Of a stretch of DNA of 64,000 bases, positions 55,938 to 64,000 are shown one piece after another. Origin of the DNA: Maricaulis sp039978735 (GTDB lineage Bacteria; Pseudomonadota; Alphaproteobacteria; Caulobacterales; Maricaulaceae). Location: NCBI RefSeq assembly GCF_039978735.1, contig NZ_JBDWAS010000005.1, forward strand, positions 62,001 through 126,000, given 5' to 3'. Position numbers and translations under genes: made by a program. A model generated the notes under the pieces. That model was not told the origin of the DNA. It saw only the letters and a program-made list of their open reading frames with translations, and made no database searches. Position 1 is the stretch's first letter, and each line of letters opens with the position of its first letter.

Positions 55938-57113
55938 CTAGCGCGCCAGTTCCTTCATGGCCTCGTCGACGCCTTCCAGCGTCAGCGGGAACATGCGGTC
56001 GGCACCGATGATCTCCTGCACGAGGCGGGTGGAGTAGGAATGCTCCCACCATTTCTGCGGCGTCGGATTGATCCAGATGAGGTGAGGCCAGGTGTCGACG
56101 ATGCGCTGCAGCCAGCTGGCGCCGGCTTCCTCGTTCCAGTGCTCCACCGAGCCGCCTTCATGGGTGATCTCGTAAGGCGCCATGGCGGCGTCGCCGACAA
56201 TGATCACTTTCCAGTCGTGCGGATATTTGTGCATCACATCCATGGTTGGCACGGTCTCGGTGCGCCGGCGCAGGTTGGAACGCCACACGCCCTCATAGGG
56301 GCAGTTGTGGAAGTAGAAATATTCCAGGTTCTTGAAGGTCGAGCGCGCCGCCGAGAACAGCTCCTCGCACAGCTTCACATGCGGATCCATCGAGCCGCCG
56401 ACATCGAACAGGGCCAGCACCTTGATGGCATTGCGCCGTTCCGGGCGCATGACGACGTCCAGCCAGCCCTGGCGGGCGGTGGCGCTGATCGTGTTGTCCA
56501 GATCCAGCTCTTCATGGGCGCCGTCGCGGGCAAACCTGCGCAGCCGGCGCAGGGCGACTTTCAGATTGCGGGTGCCGATCTCCCGGTCGCCGTCCAGATC
56601 CTTGTAGCGGCGCTGTTCCCAGACTTTCGTGGCGCGCTTGTGCTGGCTCTTGCCGCCGATGCGCACGCCGGCCGGATTATAGCCGGAATGGCCGAAGGGC
56701 GAGGTGCCGCCCGTACCGATCCACTTGGAGCCGCCCTCGTGGCGCTCTTCCTGCTCCTCCAGGCGTTTCTTCAGCGTCTCCATGAGCTCGTCGAAATCCA
56801 TGGCCTTCAGCTCGGCCATTTCCTCCTCGGTCAGAAGGCGCTGCATCATGGCTTCCAGCCATTCGTCCGGGATTTCCTTCTCGCCGAACATCTGGGTCAG
56901 CGTCTCCACGCCCTGGAAGACGTGCGAGAAGACCATGTCGAACTTGTCGAAATCCTTCTCGTCCTTCACCAGCGCGGCGCGGCTGACGGAATAGAAATGG
57001 CCGATCTCCGGCTCGATCACGCCCTTGTCGAGCGCTTCGAGCAGGGTGAGATATTCCCGCGTGGTGACGGGAATCCGGGCAGAGCGCAGTTCGGTGAAGA
57101 AGTGATGCAGCAT
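55938..57113 (-). CDS. CoxE-type VWA-domain protein
   Basis: The 391-residue protein has an N-terminal helical region (FFTELRSARIPVTTREYLTLLEAL) and a C-terminal von Willebrand A fold with the metal-site motif DVGGS at 237-241 (ALFDVGGSMDP). The FYFHNCPYEGVWR and KVIIVGDAAMAP strands are typical of the CoxE/VWA group. These proteins act with MoxR-type AAA+ ATPases to remodel or load metals into client enzymes. The partner MoxR gene lies 1 kb upstream on the same strand. ATG 57113 lacks a clear ribosome-binding site; a TTG 12 codons upstream is the alternative. Confidence 0.85.
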   Translation of the reverse strand: MLHHFFTELRSARIPVTTREYLTLLEALDKGVIEPEIGHFYSVSRAALVKDEKDFDKFDMVFSHVFQGVETLTQMFGEKEIPDEWLEAMMQRLLTEEEMAELKAMDFDELMETLKKRLEEQEERHEGGSKWIGTGGTSPFGHSGYNPAGVRIGGKSQHKRATKVWEQRRYKDLDGDREIGTRNLKVALRRLRRFARDGAHEELDLDNTISATARQGWLDVVMRPERRNAIKVLALFDVGGSMDPHVKLCEELFSAARSTFKNLEYFYFHNCPYEGVWRSNLRRRTETVPTMDVMHKYPHDWKVIIVGDAAMAPYEITHEGGSVEHWNEEAGASWLQRIVDTWPHLIWINPTPQKWWEHSYSTRLVQEIIGADRMFPLTLEGVDEAMKELAR

Positions 57114-57167
57114 ACCGCGCAAACTAGGCGCGCGCCGGGGCAGGCTCAATAGGCAAAGACGGAGGCG

Positions 57168-57533
57168 TCAGTCTTCCAGGTTCTGGCCGAAGGTCACCAG
57201 CACGCCGAACGGGTCGAGAATGGCGAATTCGCGATAGCCCCAGGGCTTGTCTTCCAGACCGCCATTGGGGTGGATGCAGCCGGCGGCGAGTGCCTGTTCA
57301 TGGATGCCGGTGATGTCGTCGACATCGACCCGGCAGGAGGTCCACTCGCACACCTCTTTGCGATCGGTGGTGAAGAAGTGCAGCTCGGCGCCATCGCGCG
57401 TGACGCCGCCATAGCTGGGCGGATCCTCCCAGGCCCAGGCGGCAAAGCCCAGCTGTTTGAAGAAGGTCAGGCTGTCCGCCACTTTCAGCGAGGGCAGGAC
57501 CGGAATGGCCCGCATCAGTCTTGTTCCGGTCAT
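57168..57533 (-). CDS. VOC (glyoxalase/bleomycin-resistance-like) protein
   Basis: The 121-residue protein shows the VOC double beta-alpha-beta pattern: IPVLPSLKVADSLTFFKQLGF, GGVTRDGAELHFFTTD and WGYREFAILDPFGVLVTFGQ, where the D-P-F-G signature and an E at the third strand are usual. Members bind drugs or metals. The start at 57533 is an ATG that fits the fold. A role in bleomycin-type resistance is only one option. Confidence 0.8.
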   Translation of the reverse strand: MTGTRLMRAIPVLPSLKVADSLTFFKQLGFAAWAWEDPPSYGGVTRDGAELHFFTTDRKEVCEWTSCRVDVDDITGIHEQALAAGCIHPNGGLEDKPWGYREFAILDPFGVLVTFGQNLED

Positions 57534-57624
57534 GCCTGTCTCCCGCCTCCGCATGCGCGCCCGATCCGAGCATGCACGGGGAGGCGGGACCAGTTAATTC
57601 GGCGATAGGCCGCGCGTGGGCCGG

Positions 57625-58083
57625 TTAGTCGACCGGCGTCAGGGCCGGTTTGACGACCTTCTTGCGGCTGTCGAAGCGCTGGCCGAGATCCTCGGCTTCC
57701 TTGTCGGAGAGGTCCTTGCGGGCAAGTTTGAAGAACTCGCCTTCCTCTTCCTCCATGTGGTGGTCGAGCAGTTCGGCGAGCGTGTGGAATTTCTGGCCCC
57801 ACTCGGTATTGTCCTTGGGCATGGTGTCGAGCTCCTCGATCAGCGAGTTGATCATGTGGTGCTCGTTCTTGGCCTCGAGGCTCTCTTCCTCGTCGCCCTT
57901 CTGCTCCAGCTTGGCGTAGAAGGTGGCTTCCTCGACCTTGTTGTGCGTCCACAATTCCAGCTTGAACGCGTCGAACAATTCCTGGCGCGTCTTGGCCGCG
58001 CGGTCGGTCGTGTCCTCGATCTGCCCGATCAGGTCACGGGCCTTGTCATGGTCCTGTTTGATCCGGTCGAAAATGTCGGTCAT
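57625..58083 (-). CDS. Hemerythrin HHE-domain protein
   Basis: The 152-residue four-helix protein carries KQDHDKARDLI, FKLELWTHNKVEEATFY, KNEHHMINSLI and HTLAELLDHHMEEEEGEFF, giving His/Glu ligands typical of HHE di-iron bundles. It probably binds a di-iron centre that senses or handles oxygen or NO. It lies between the VOC and MoxR genes. Confidence 0.88.
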   Translation of the reverse strand: MTDIFDRIKQDHDKARDLIGQIEDTTDRAAKTRQELFDAFKLELWTHNKVEEATFYAKLEQKGDEEESLEAKNEHHMINSLIEELDTMPKDNTEWGQKFHTLAELLDHHMEEEEGEFFKLARKDLSDKEAEDLGQRFDSRKKVVKPALTPVD

Positions 58084-58159
58084 GGAAACCTCCTCGCGCG
58101 TGTTGATGGATATGCAAGCAACGCGCGCGAGGGGGAGATGTTCCGTAAAGCGGGTGACC

Positions 58160-59050
58160 CTAGGCGGCGCCAGGGCCCCGCGGGCCGCCGCCGGGGCCGC
58201 CGGCGCCACCCGGGCCGCGGCGGGTCATGAAGGCGAGCTTTTCGAACAGCATGACGTCCTGCTCGTTCTTCAGGAGCGCGCCGTGGAGCGGCGGGATCAG
58301 CTTGCGGGGGTCGCGTTCGGTCAGCACGGCCGGGTCGACATCCTCGACGAGGAGGAGTTTCAGCCAGTCCAGCAATTCCGAGGTCGACGGCTTCTTCTTC
58401 ACGCCCGGCACGTCGCGGATGTCGTAGAAGAGTTTCAGCGCATCGGCGAGCAGACGGCCCTTCAGGCCGGGGAAGTGGACCTCGACGATCTTCTTCATCG
58501 TCTCTTCGTCGGGGAAGGCGATGAAGTGGAAGAAGCAGCGGCGCAGGAAGGCGTCCGGCAATTCCTTCTCATTGTTCGAGGTGATGATGACGACGGGGCG
58601 GGTCTCCGCCTTCACCGTCTCGCCGGTCTCGTAGACATGGAACTCCATCTTGTCGAGTTCCTGCAGGAGGTCGTTGGGAAACTCGATATCGGCCTTGTCG
58701 ATCTCGTCGATCAGCAGCACCGAGCGCTCCGGCGCGGTGAAAGCCTCCCACAGCTTGCCGCGGCGGATGTAGTTGTTGATGTCGTGGACACGGGTCTCGC
58801 CCAGCTGGCTGTCGCGCAGGCGGGCGACGGCGTCGTACTCATAGAGGCCCTGGCGGGCCTTGGTGGTCGACTTGATGTGCCATTCGATCAGCGGCATGCC
58901 CATGGCGCGCGCGACCTGTTTGGCCAGCTCGGTCTTGCCCGTGCCCGGCTCGCCCTTGACGAGCAGCGGACGCTCGAGAGCCACTGCAGCGTTGACCGCA
59001 GCGCTCAGTTCGTCGTCAGCGACGTATTGATCTGTACCTTCGAAACGCAT
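58160..59050 (-). CDS. MoxR-type AAA+ ATPase
   Basis: The 296-residue protein has Walker A GEPGTGKT (33-40), Walker B SVLLIDEIDKAD, sensor-1 VVIITSNNEKELPDAFLRRC and a helical C-terminal part ending in a Gly/Pro-rich tail. This is the MoxR/CoxD-like group, which works with VWA proteins such as the one at 55938-57113. The genes are separated by two unrelated small genes on the same strand. Confidence 0.92.
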   Translation of the reverse strand: MRFEGTDQYVADDELSAAVNAAVALERPLLVKGEPGTGKTELAKQVARAMGMPLIEWHIKSTTKARQGLYEYDAVARLRDSQLGETRVHDINNYIRRGKLWEAFTAPERSVLLIDEIDKADIEFPNDLLQELDKMEFHVYETGETVKAETRPVVIITSNNEKELPDAFLRRCFFHFIAFPDEETMKKIVEVHFPGLKGRLLADALKLFYDIRDVPGVKKKPSTSELLDWLKLLLVEDVDPAVLTERDPRKLIPPLHGALLKNEQDVMLFEKLAFMTRRGPGGAGGPGGGPRGPGAA

Positions 59051-59101
59051 GACAGCCGACTTAGCGCGTCTGGGCGCCGCCGTGTAGTCCCGCCATACCG
59101 A

Positions 59102-60181
59102 TTATTTTGATGCGGATGCAGATCGGTTCCAGTCGACCATGTCCATGGCCAGCGGTTCGCCGCGTTTCAGGGCGCGTGTGGCCGGCCGGCCGATCACCTC
59201 GCCATACCATTTCGGCGCCAGCCCGTGACCCGGACGGATCGAGCGTACATGGTCCGGCGTCAGGACTTCGCCGGCCTCGACATCCTTCACCACGTAGAGC
59301 GAGCGGCGATAGGTCACCGAACCGCGCTCGCAGCCGGCCAGGTCGTAGCGCACGCGGCCGAGCGCATGGAAGGCGGCGGTGCAATCCTCGACCAGGCGCG
59401 TCATCTCGTCCGGCTCGAGCGAGAAGGCGCTGTCCGGGCCGCCATCGGCGCGCGACAGGGTGAAGTGTTTCTCGATCACCCTTGCGCCCAGGGCGACGGC
59501 CGCGACGGCGCAGGCGGTGCCCGGCGTGTGGTCGCTGAGGCCCGGGATCGCGCTGAAGCTCTCGCCCAGATGGGGCACGGTGCGCAGGTCTGCTTCCTCG
59601 ATCGGCGCGGGATAGGAAGACAGGCAGTGCAGCAGCGCCAGGCCGGTATTGCCATGCTCGCGCGCGGTGCGGACCGCGTCGTGGATCTCGGCCAGGTTTG
59701 CCATGCCCGTGGACAGGATGATCGGCTTGCCGGTCTGCGCCACGCGGGCGATCAGCGGCAGGTCGGTCACCTCGAAACTGGCGATCTTGTAGGCCGGCGC
59801 GTTGAGGCTTTCGAGCAGGTCGACGGCAGTGTGATCGAAGGGTGTCGAGAAGATCGGCACGCCCAGTTCGGCGGCGCGGGCAAACAGGGCCTCATGCCAT
59901 TCGAAGGGCGTCTCGGCCTCGCGGTAAAGCTCGTGCAGGGTGCGGCCCTTCCACAGACCGTCCTCGATCCGGAAACCGGGACCGTCATGATCGATCGTGA
60001 TCGTGTCGGCGGTGTAGGTCTGGATCTTGATGGCATGGGCGCCACAGGCTGCGGCCGCTTCGATCGTTTCCAGGGCGCGGTCGATCCGGCCGAGATGATT
60101 GGCCGAGACTTCGGCGATGACGAGCGGCGGATGGTCGGGGCCGACCAGGCGTCCGGCGATATCGAACGAGGTAGGTTTCAT
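59102..60181 (-). CDS. pseI: Pseudaminic acid synthase
   Basis: The 359-residue protein is a NeuB-type synthase: PPLVIAEVSANHLGRIDRALETIEAAAACGAHAIKIQTYTADT, then IFSTPFDHTAVDLLESLNAPAYKIASFE and VIEKHFTLSRADGGPDSAFSLEP. The C-terminal antifreeze-like SAF domain (about 295-359, RRSLYVVKDVEAGEVLTPDHVRSIRPG) completes it. The sequence is of the PseI subgroup rather than sialic acid NeuB. It condenses the 6-deoxy-diacetamido-altrose product with PEP. Start at ATG 60181. Confidence 0.92.
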   Translation of the reverse strand: MKPTSFDIAGRLVGPDHPPLVIAEVSANHLGRIDRALETIEAAAACGAHAIKIQTYTADTITIDHDGPGFRIEDGLWKGRTLHELYREAETPFEWHEALFARAAELGVPIFSTPFDHTAVDLLESLNAPAYKIASFEVTDLPLIARVAQTGKPIILSTGMANLAEIHDAVRTAREHGNTGLALLHCLSSYPAPIEEADLRTVPHLGESFSAIPGLSDHTPGTACAVAAVALGARVIEKHFTLSRADGGPDSAFSLEPDEMTRLVEDCTAAFHALGRVRYDLAGCERGSVTYRRSLYVVKDVEAGEVLTPDHVRSIRPGHGLAPKWYGEVIGRPATRALKRGEPLAMDMVDWNRSASASK

Positions 60182-60185
60182 CGGC

Positions 60186-60761
60186 TCAGCCCGTTGCCTG
60201 CTGCCGGCCATCACCGGCCCAGCGGTCGCGATGCAGTTCCAGGCAGATCGCGGCGACCGGCCGGCCGTCGCGGCGGACGCGGTTTTCGATGCGGTCCGTT
60301 TCCTCAAAACCGAACTTGCGATGCAGACCGAGCACCGGCGCGTTGAACTCCAGCACCTCGCAGCGCAGCGTTTCCAAGCCGAGCGTGGTGAAGGCATGGT
60401 CGATGATCAGGCGTTCCACCGCGCTGCCGACACCGCGTCCGGTCAGGTCCGCCTCGCCGATATAGAAGGCCCAGCTGGCCGAGCGGTGGCGCGGATCGAT
60501 TTCGGACAGGATGACGACGCCGATATCCTTGCCATCGCACTGGATAATGCGGATTTCCCGCTCCGGATCGCCCAGGGCAATGCGGTACCAGGTCTGGTGT
60601 TCCCAGGGCTCGATCGGATGGTCGGTATACATGTTGCGGCGGACATGCGGTCCGTTCCGCCAGCCATGGACAGGCCACATATCGGTCATGGTGGCCGGGC
60701 GCAGGGTGATGGCGCCGTCTGTGAGGACAGGCTTTTCCGGCAGCGGATCAAACGGGTTCAT
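60186..60761 (-). CDS. pseH: UDP-4-amino-sugar N-acetyltransferase (PseH-type)
   Basis: The 191-residue GNAT protein has ITLRPATMTDMWPVHGWRNG, then IRIIQCDGKDIGVVILSEIDPRHRSASWAFYIGE, with acetyl-CoA loop TGRGVGSAVERL and the LGLHRKFGFEE motif. In pseudaminic acid synthesis it acetylates the 4-amino group. It lies between pseG and pseI and overlaps pseG by 14 bp. Start ATG 60761. Confidence 0.88.
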   Translation of the reverse strand: MNPFDPLPEKPVLTDGAITLRPATMTDMWPVHGWRNGPHVRRNMYTDHPIEPWEHQTWYRIALGDPEREIRIIQCDGKDIGVVILSEIDPRHRSASWAFYIGEADLTGRGVGSAVERLIIDHAFTTLGLETLRCEVLEFNAPVLGLHRKFGFEETDRIENRVRRDGRPVAAICLELHRDRWAGDGRQQATG

Positions 60762-61824
60762 GACCGGCCTCCCGCTGGCGTTCGATCCGTTCGACCAGGG
60801 CCTGGGCAACCCGCTGCGCGCCGCGCCCGTCACAGACGGCGGCGGCGCGTTCGGCCATGCGGGCCCGTGCGGCGGGGCGTTCCAGCCGCCGGATCAGGCC
60901 GGGCAGTTCGGCGAGCACGTCTTCCGGACTGGCAATGGCGGCCAGGGCGCCATCGCTATCCAGAAGACCGGTCATCTCCTGCTGGTTTCCGGCCAGCACG
61001 ACAGCGATACTGGGCAGGCCGACGACGCAGCGCTCCAGCGCGGTGCCACCGCCGGCGCCAATGGCGAGATCGGCCTTCGCCATGCGCCGGGCCATGTCGT
61101 CGATATCGATCTGCACCGTCAGGCGCGGCTCGGTGCGGCACATCGCTTCCAGCGCCGCCCGGCTGGGCGCGCGGGGGCCCAGGATCACCTCGACGGACGC
61201 TTCTGGCAGCGTGTCCAGAACGAGGCGGGCAACCGGTTCGGAAATGCCGCCCAGATCGGTCAGGCCCATCGAGACCAGGACACGCTTGACCGGACCCGGA
61301 TTGAAGTGGCGGTCGAGGGCGCGCTGGCGCTGGTCGGCGAATTCGCTGCGCACCAGGGCAAAGGCACCGCCGGCCATGATGTTGCAATCGCCGGGGACGC
61401 GGCCGGCATAGTCGAACGGGCTGCCGCCGGGCATGGGGTCGACCAGCAGGTCGCAATCATGTGTGCGTTCGGGCAGATCCTCGATCACGGCGATGAGGCC
61501 GGCGCGGTCGCGCATGCGGGTCTCGTCGGCCTGGCTCGAGGTGTAGAGATCGACGAAAATCGCGTCGGCGCGGCCGTTCCACTCGGCCGGAAAATCGAAG
61601 TCGGCTTCGCTTCGTGCGGTGGTCACGGGCAGGGCCGAACGGGCCAGCGCAGGTGCTGCATCCAGCGTCCCTTCGCAACACGCAAAGGCAACATTGGTGC
61701 CCCATTCGTGCGACATCGGGTGACACAAGGCGCGCGCCAGGGCCAGGCAACGCATCACGTGTCCGCCGCCCAGGCTGGGCGAGGCATCGGCACGAAACAG
61801 GATGCGGGGGGCGTGGCGTGTCAT
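60748..61824 (-). CDS. pseG: UDP-2,4-diacetamido-trideoxy-altropyranose hydrolase (PseG-type)
   Basis: The 358-residue protein has the GT-B-like PseG pattern: ILFRADASPSLGGGHVMRCLALARAL at the start (with the GxGHxxRC motif), VFVDLYTSSQADE, and a C-terminal domain with LVSMGLTDLGG and LAIGAGGGTALERCVVGLP. It removes UDP from the altrosamine intermediate. It is the first of the pseG-pseH-pseI unit. Confidence 0.88.
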   Translation of the reverse strand: MTRHAPRILFRADASPSLGGGHVMRCLALARALCHPMSHEWGTNVAFACCEGTLDAAPALARSALPVTTARSEADFDFPAEWNGRADAIFVDLYTSSQADETRMRDRAGLIAVIEDLPERTHDCDLLVDPMPGGSPFDYAGRVPGDCNIMAGGAFALVRSEFADQRQRALDRHFNPGPVKRVLVSMGLTDLGGISEPVARLVLDTLPEASVEVILGPRAPSRAALEAMCRTEPRLTVQIDIDDMARRMAKADLAIGAGGGTALERCVVGLPSIAVVLAGNQQEMTGLLDSDGALAAIASPEDVLAELPGLIRRLERPAARARMAERAAAVCDGRGAQRVAQALVERIERQREAGHEPV

Positions 61825-61924
61825 GATGGGCCCGATAATACCATGGTGCAGAATGGGGGCGGACGAGTTAATGCGCCGTTAGGTGCAGGCGCGAAGATTG
61901 GGCGGTCCAGATGGAGGATAAGTC

Positions 61925-62719
61925 ATGACGCTCGCCGTCATCGTCCAGGCCCGCGCCGGCTCGTCCCGGCTGCCGCGCAAGGTGCTCGAGCTGCTGGGCG
62001 ACAAGCGCGTGCTGGACCGGGTGCTCGATCGTTGCCGGCGTATCGCGGTTGCCGATCATGTGATCTGCGCTATTCCCGAAGGCGAGGCGGACGATCCCGT
62101 CGCCGATGCGGCGCGGCGGGCCGGTGTGGCGGTGTTCCGCGGGTCAGAGCACGATGTGCTGGCGCGCTATCTCGGGGCCGCAAGAATGGTCGGTGCGGAC
62201 GAGGTGGTGCGGATCACCAGCGACTGCCCCTTCATCGATCCGGACATGGTCGATCAGCTGGTCGCGCTCTATCGCGAGAGCGGGGCGGATTATGCCAACA
62301 ATACGCTCCTGCCCGGCTTTCCGCGCGGGCTGGATTGCGAGATCGTCTCCACGGCCTGGCTGGAGCGGGCCGATGCCGAGGCGACCGATCCGGCCGACCG
62401 TGAACATGTGACGGCCTGGATCCGCAACCGGCCGGGCCTGAAACTCGCCTGTCTGGAAGGCCCCGGCGGGGAGGCCGCGAACTGGCGCTGGACGCTGGAC
62501 TATCCGGCCGATCTGGCCTTCTGCCGGGCCGTGTTCGAACGGGCAGGCGAGGCGGCAGCGGAGCTGGATTTTTCCGCGCTTTCAGAGCTTTGCCGCAAGG
62601 CGCCGGACCTGGTGGCGATCAATGCCGTGCATGCCGATCCGGCGCGCCCGGATATCCGCCGTCCCGCCGCCATTGTCCGCGACTATCTGCCCGCTGGTGC
62701 AAGACCGCCTGTGCGCTAG
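61925..62719 (+). CDS. SpsF-type cytidylyltransferase-like protein
   Basis: The 264-residue protein starts VIVQARAGSSRLPRKVLELLG, the nucleotide-binding start of COG1861/SpsF-like sugar nucleotidyltransferases, with DHVICAIPEGEADDPVADAARRAGVAVFRGSEHDVLARY and DADEVVRITSDCPFIDPDMVDQL. Near pse genes this group probably makes the CMP-sugar (PseF role), but the family differs from canonical PseF, so no symbol is given. Divergent from pseG. Confidence 0.75.
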   Translation: MTLAVIVQARAGSSRLPRKVLELLGDKRVLDRVLDRCRRIAVADHVICAIPEGEADDPVADAARRAGVAVFRGSEHDVLARYLGAARMVGADEVVRITSDCPFIDPDMVDQLVALYRESGADYANNTLLPGFPRGLDCEIVSTAWLERADAEATDPADREHVTAWIRNRPGLKLACLEGPGGEAANWRWTLDYPADLAFCRAVFERAGEAAAELDFSALSELCRKAPDLVAINAVHADPARPDIRRPAAIVRDYLPAGARPPVR

Positions 62720-62818
62720 CATGGGCGAAAGGATTTGTTCACCGACACACCCGACCCTGCTGGCAATTCTTGATGTGGCGCCAGGTGATTCGGGGTGCCG
62801 AACCGACGAGGTGCAGCG

Positions 62819-63532
62819 ATGGCTGACGGGATGGCCCGGACCCAGAATTTCTTCGCCTTCGAGTGGACGACCGGCAAGGTCGCCGATTGCGATCCCAATT
62901 TCCCGACCACGCTCTATGCCTGGGACGGTGAGGCGCTGGCGCTCGATGCGACGGACACGGCCTTCTTCGGCTTCGTCCAGCAAGGCCCGGCCGAGCTGAC
63001 GACGGCGTCCGGCACTTTCACGCTGGGCACCGGCATGTATTTCTCCGCCAACAATGTGCTCTCGGTGAAAGGCGGCCAGGGCATCGTGATGGCGCGCGAG
63101 CATCACCAGGCCTTCTTCATGGTCGGCGGTCCGGTTGAGCCCCAGGGGCGGCTGAAATACATCGATGGCTGCACCGACAGCCTGCTGATCGCACCGGTGA
63201 AGATGGGCGATCCCTGCCTCAACCTTCTCTACTTCCCGCCGGGTATCGACCAGACCTCGCACACCCACCCGTCCGACCGGATCGGCGTGGTGTTCTCCGG
63301 CGAGGGCGAGTGCGAGACCCCGGAAGGCATCATCCCGCTGAAACCCGGCGTGATGTTCCGCATCCCCTATGAGGGCCACCACAAATTCCGCACGGCCGGC
63401 AGCGAGATGCGCGTCATCGCCTACCACCCGGACAGCGATTTCGGCCCCCAGGACGAAAACCACCCCATGATCAACCGCACCATGGTCGAGGGTGTGTCTG
63501 CCTCCAAGATCGACGCAATCCGCACGAAGTAG
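62819..63532 (+). CDS. Cupin-domain protein
   Basis: The 237-residue protein has a cupin-type barrel in the C-terminal half (FPPGIDQTSHTHPSDRIGVVFSGEGECETPEGIIPLKPGVMFRIPYEGHHKF), with His residues fitting the metal site. The N-terminal half (TGTGMYFSANNVLSVKG) looks like a second degenerate barrel. Proteins of this type neighbour nonulosonic-acid loci in related bacteria; activity is unknown. GAGG before ATG 62819 supports the start. Confidence 0.75.
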   Translation: MADGMARTQNFFAFEWTTGKVADCDPNFPTTLYAWDGEALALDATDTAFFGFVQQGPAELTTASGTFTLGTGMYFSANNVLSVKGGQGIVMAREHHQAFFMVGGPVEPQGRLKYIDGCTDSLLIAPVKMGDPCLNLLYFPPGIDQTSHTHPSDRIGVVFSGEGECETPEGIIPLKPGVMFRIPYEGHHKFRTAGSEMRVIAYHPDSDFGPQDENHPMINRTMVEGVSASKIDAIRTK

Positions 63533-63556
63533 GGGGCGGGGTTCCTCTCCTTTCTT

Positions 63557-63720
63557 GTCATCCCGGATGGATGCCCGGCGCAGGCCGGGCGCAAGTCCGA
63601 GACCCATAATCCCGGTGCGTCTCCAAGCTTCACGATTGCCGAGCCTGCTTTCGGTCAGCAGGGGCGCGTATAGGTCCCGGCCCTGCGGCCCGCCTTTGCG
63701 GGCCTTCCGGCCGGGATGAC
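63557..63720. repeat. Intergenic inverted-repeat element (dispersed type)
   Basis: A 164-bp gene-free stretch is bounded by GTCATCCCGG (63557-63566) and CCGGGATGAC (63711-63720) and contains further GC-rich inverted pieces (GCCCGGCG...CCGGGC). This resembles dispersed intergenic repeats of Alphaproteobacteria. No second copy lies in the window. It fills most of the 199-bp gap between convergent genes. Confidence 0.65.
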
Positions 63721-63731
63721 AGTATGAGGTT

Positions 63732-64000
63732 TTATTTCCCCGCCCGTTCGTCCGGTTCCCATTGCGGGCGGAGCCATACATCACCCTGGGCGTCCGGCTT
63801 GCCGTCGGCGCCGTAGCGGCCGCGGCGGAGATTGCGGCGGCGGTTGATTTCGCTGGGGGCGGGCTTTTTCTCACCATCGCCGAGGGCGGCTTCCAGGATG
63901 CGCAGATCGGCGATCATGGCGGCGAGTTCGTCGAATTCCATCGCGAAGGGATGATCCGGCCCGTCGAGCGAACGGTCGAAGGTGACGTGTTTCTCGATCA
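63732..64000 (-). CDS. Second NeuB-type synthase, C-terminal part (cut by window)
   Basis: The frame enters from the right edge and begins IEKHVTFDRSLDGPDHPFAMEFDELAAMIADLRILEAALGD. The first part is the typical C-terminal block of NeuB-family synthases (IEKHFTLDRSLPGPDHAFALEPDEL). It continues with a basic tail (INRRRNLRRGRYG) rather than the SAF domain, so it is a different subgroup from pseI. The rest lies outside the window. A second nonulosonic-acid-type gene next to pse genes supports a glycosylation locus. Confidence 0.75.
   Translation of the reverse strand, partial: IEKHVTFDRSLDGPDHPFAMEFDELAAMIADLRILEAALGDGEKKPAPSEINRRRNLRRGRYGADGKPDAQGDVWLRPQWEPDERAGK

Overview
The window is GC-rich alphaproteobacterial DNA. 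The host genes (a polar coiled-coil membrane protein resembling TipN, pseudaminic-acid genes of the flagellin-glycosylation type, a MoxR/CoxE-type VWA pair) suggest a stalked or marine Caulobacterales/Maricaulales relative such as Maricaulis or another Hyphomonadaceae-like genus. That placement is inference from gene content only.

The central 39 kb (12702-51791) is a complete-looking temperate podovirus integrated into a tRNA-Lys(CUU) gene. A 46-bp direct repeat of the tRNA 3' half marks attL (12702-12747) and attR (51746-51791). The intact tRNA is rebuilt at the attR side, next to a tyrosine integrase.

The phage map is simple. From a divergent switch (CI-type S24 repressor on +, Cro-like protein on -) one long minus-strand unit runs leftward. 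It first encodes small early proteins, including a 41-aa membrane peptide and a nucleoside deoxyribosyltransferase-like enzyme. Next come replication genes: a DnaA-C-terminal-like HTH protein, a ParB-like protein, a Toprim primase, an HhH protein and a D5-like helicase. A striking iteron-like cluster follows, then terminase, portal, scaffold, capsid, T7-type adaptor/nozzle, three or four ejection proteins, a 1304-aa tailspike with an SGNH hydrolase domain, a GTA-like spike-base protein, and the lysis cassette of lysozyme, nested spanins and a candidate holin. The rightward arm carries CI, an operator-controlled early operon of small unknown proteins (one ending in 107 codons of GY/GD/GS dipeptides), an Xis-like HTH protein and the integrase. 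Two diverged copies of a 37-40-aa Cys-rich microprotein lie at the left end of the prophage and beside CI.

Left host flank (1-12701): the end of an MCE/PqiC lipid-transport operon, the TipN-like gene, a DUF418 membrane protein, a MaiA/FAH aromatic-catabolism pair with a divergent MarR regulator, a possible sensory operon (YfiR-like periplasmic protein, TonB receptor, chemoreceptor) and a DUF900 lipoprotein hydrolase.

Right host flank (51822-64000): a Vgb-like propeller lipoprotein, an Hpt protein, chorismate mutase, GST, two tandem DUF1131-like proteins, CoxE-type VWA and MoxR ATPase genes separated by VOC and hemerythrin genes, and pseI-pseH-pseG with an SpsF-type cytidylyltransferase, a cupin and the truncated end of a second NeuB-type synthase at the window edge.
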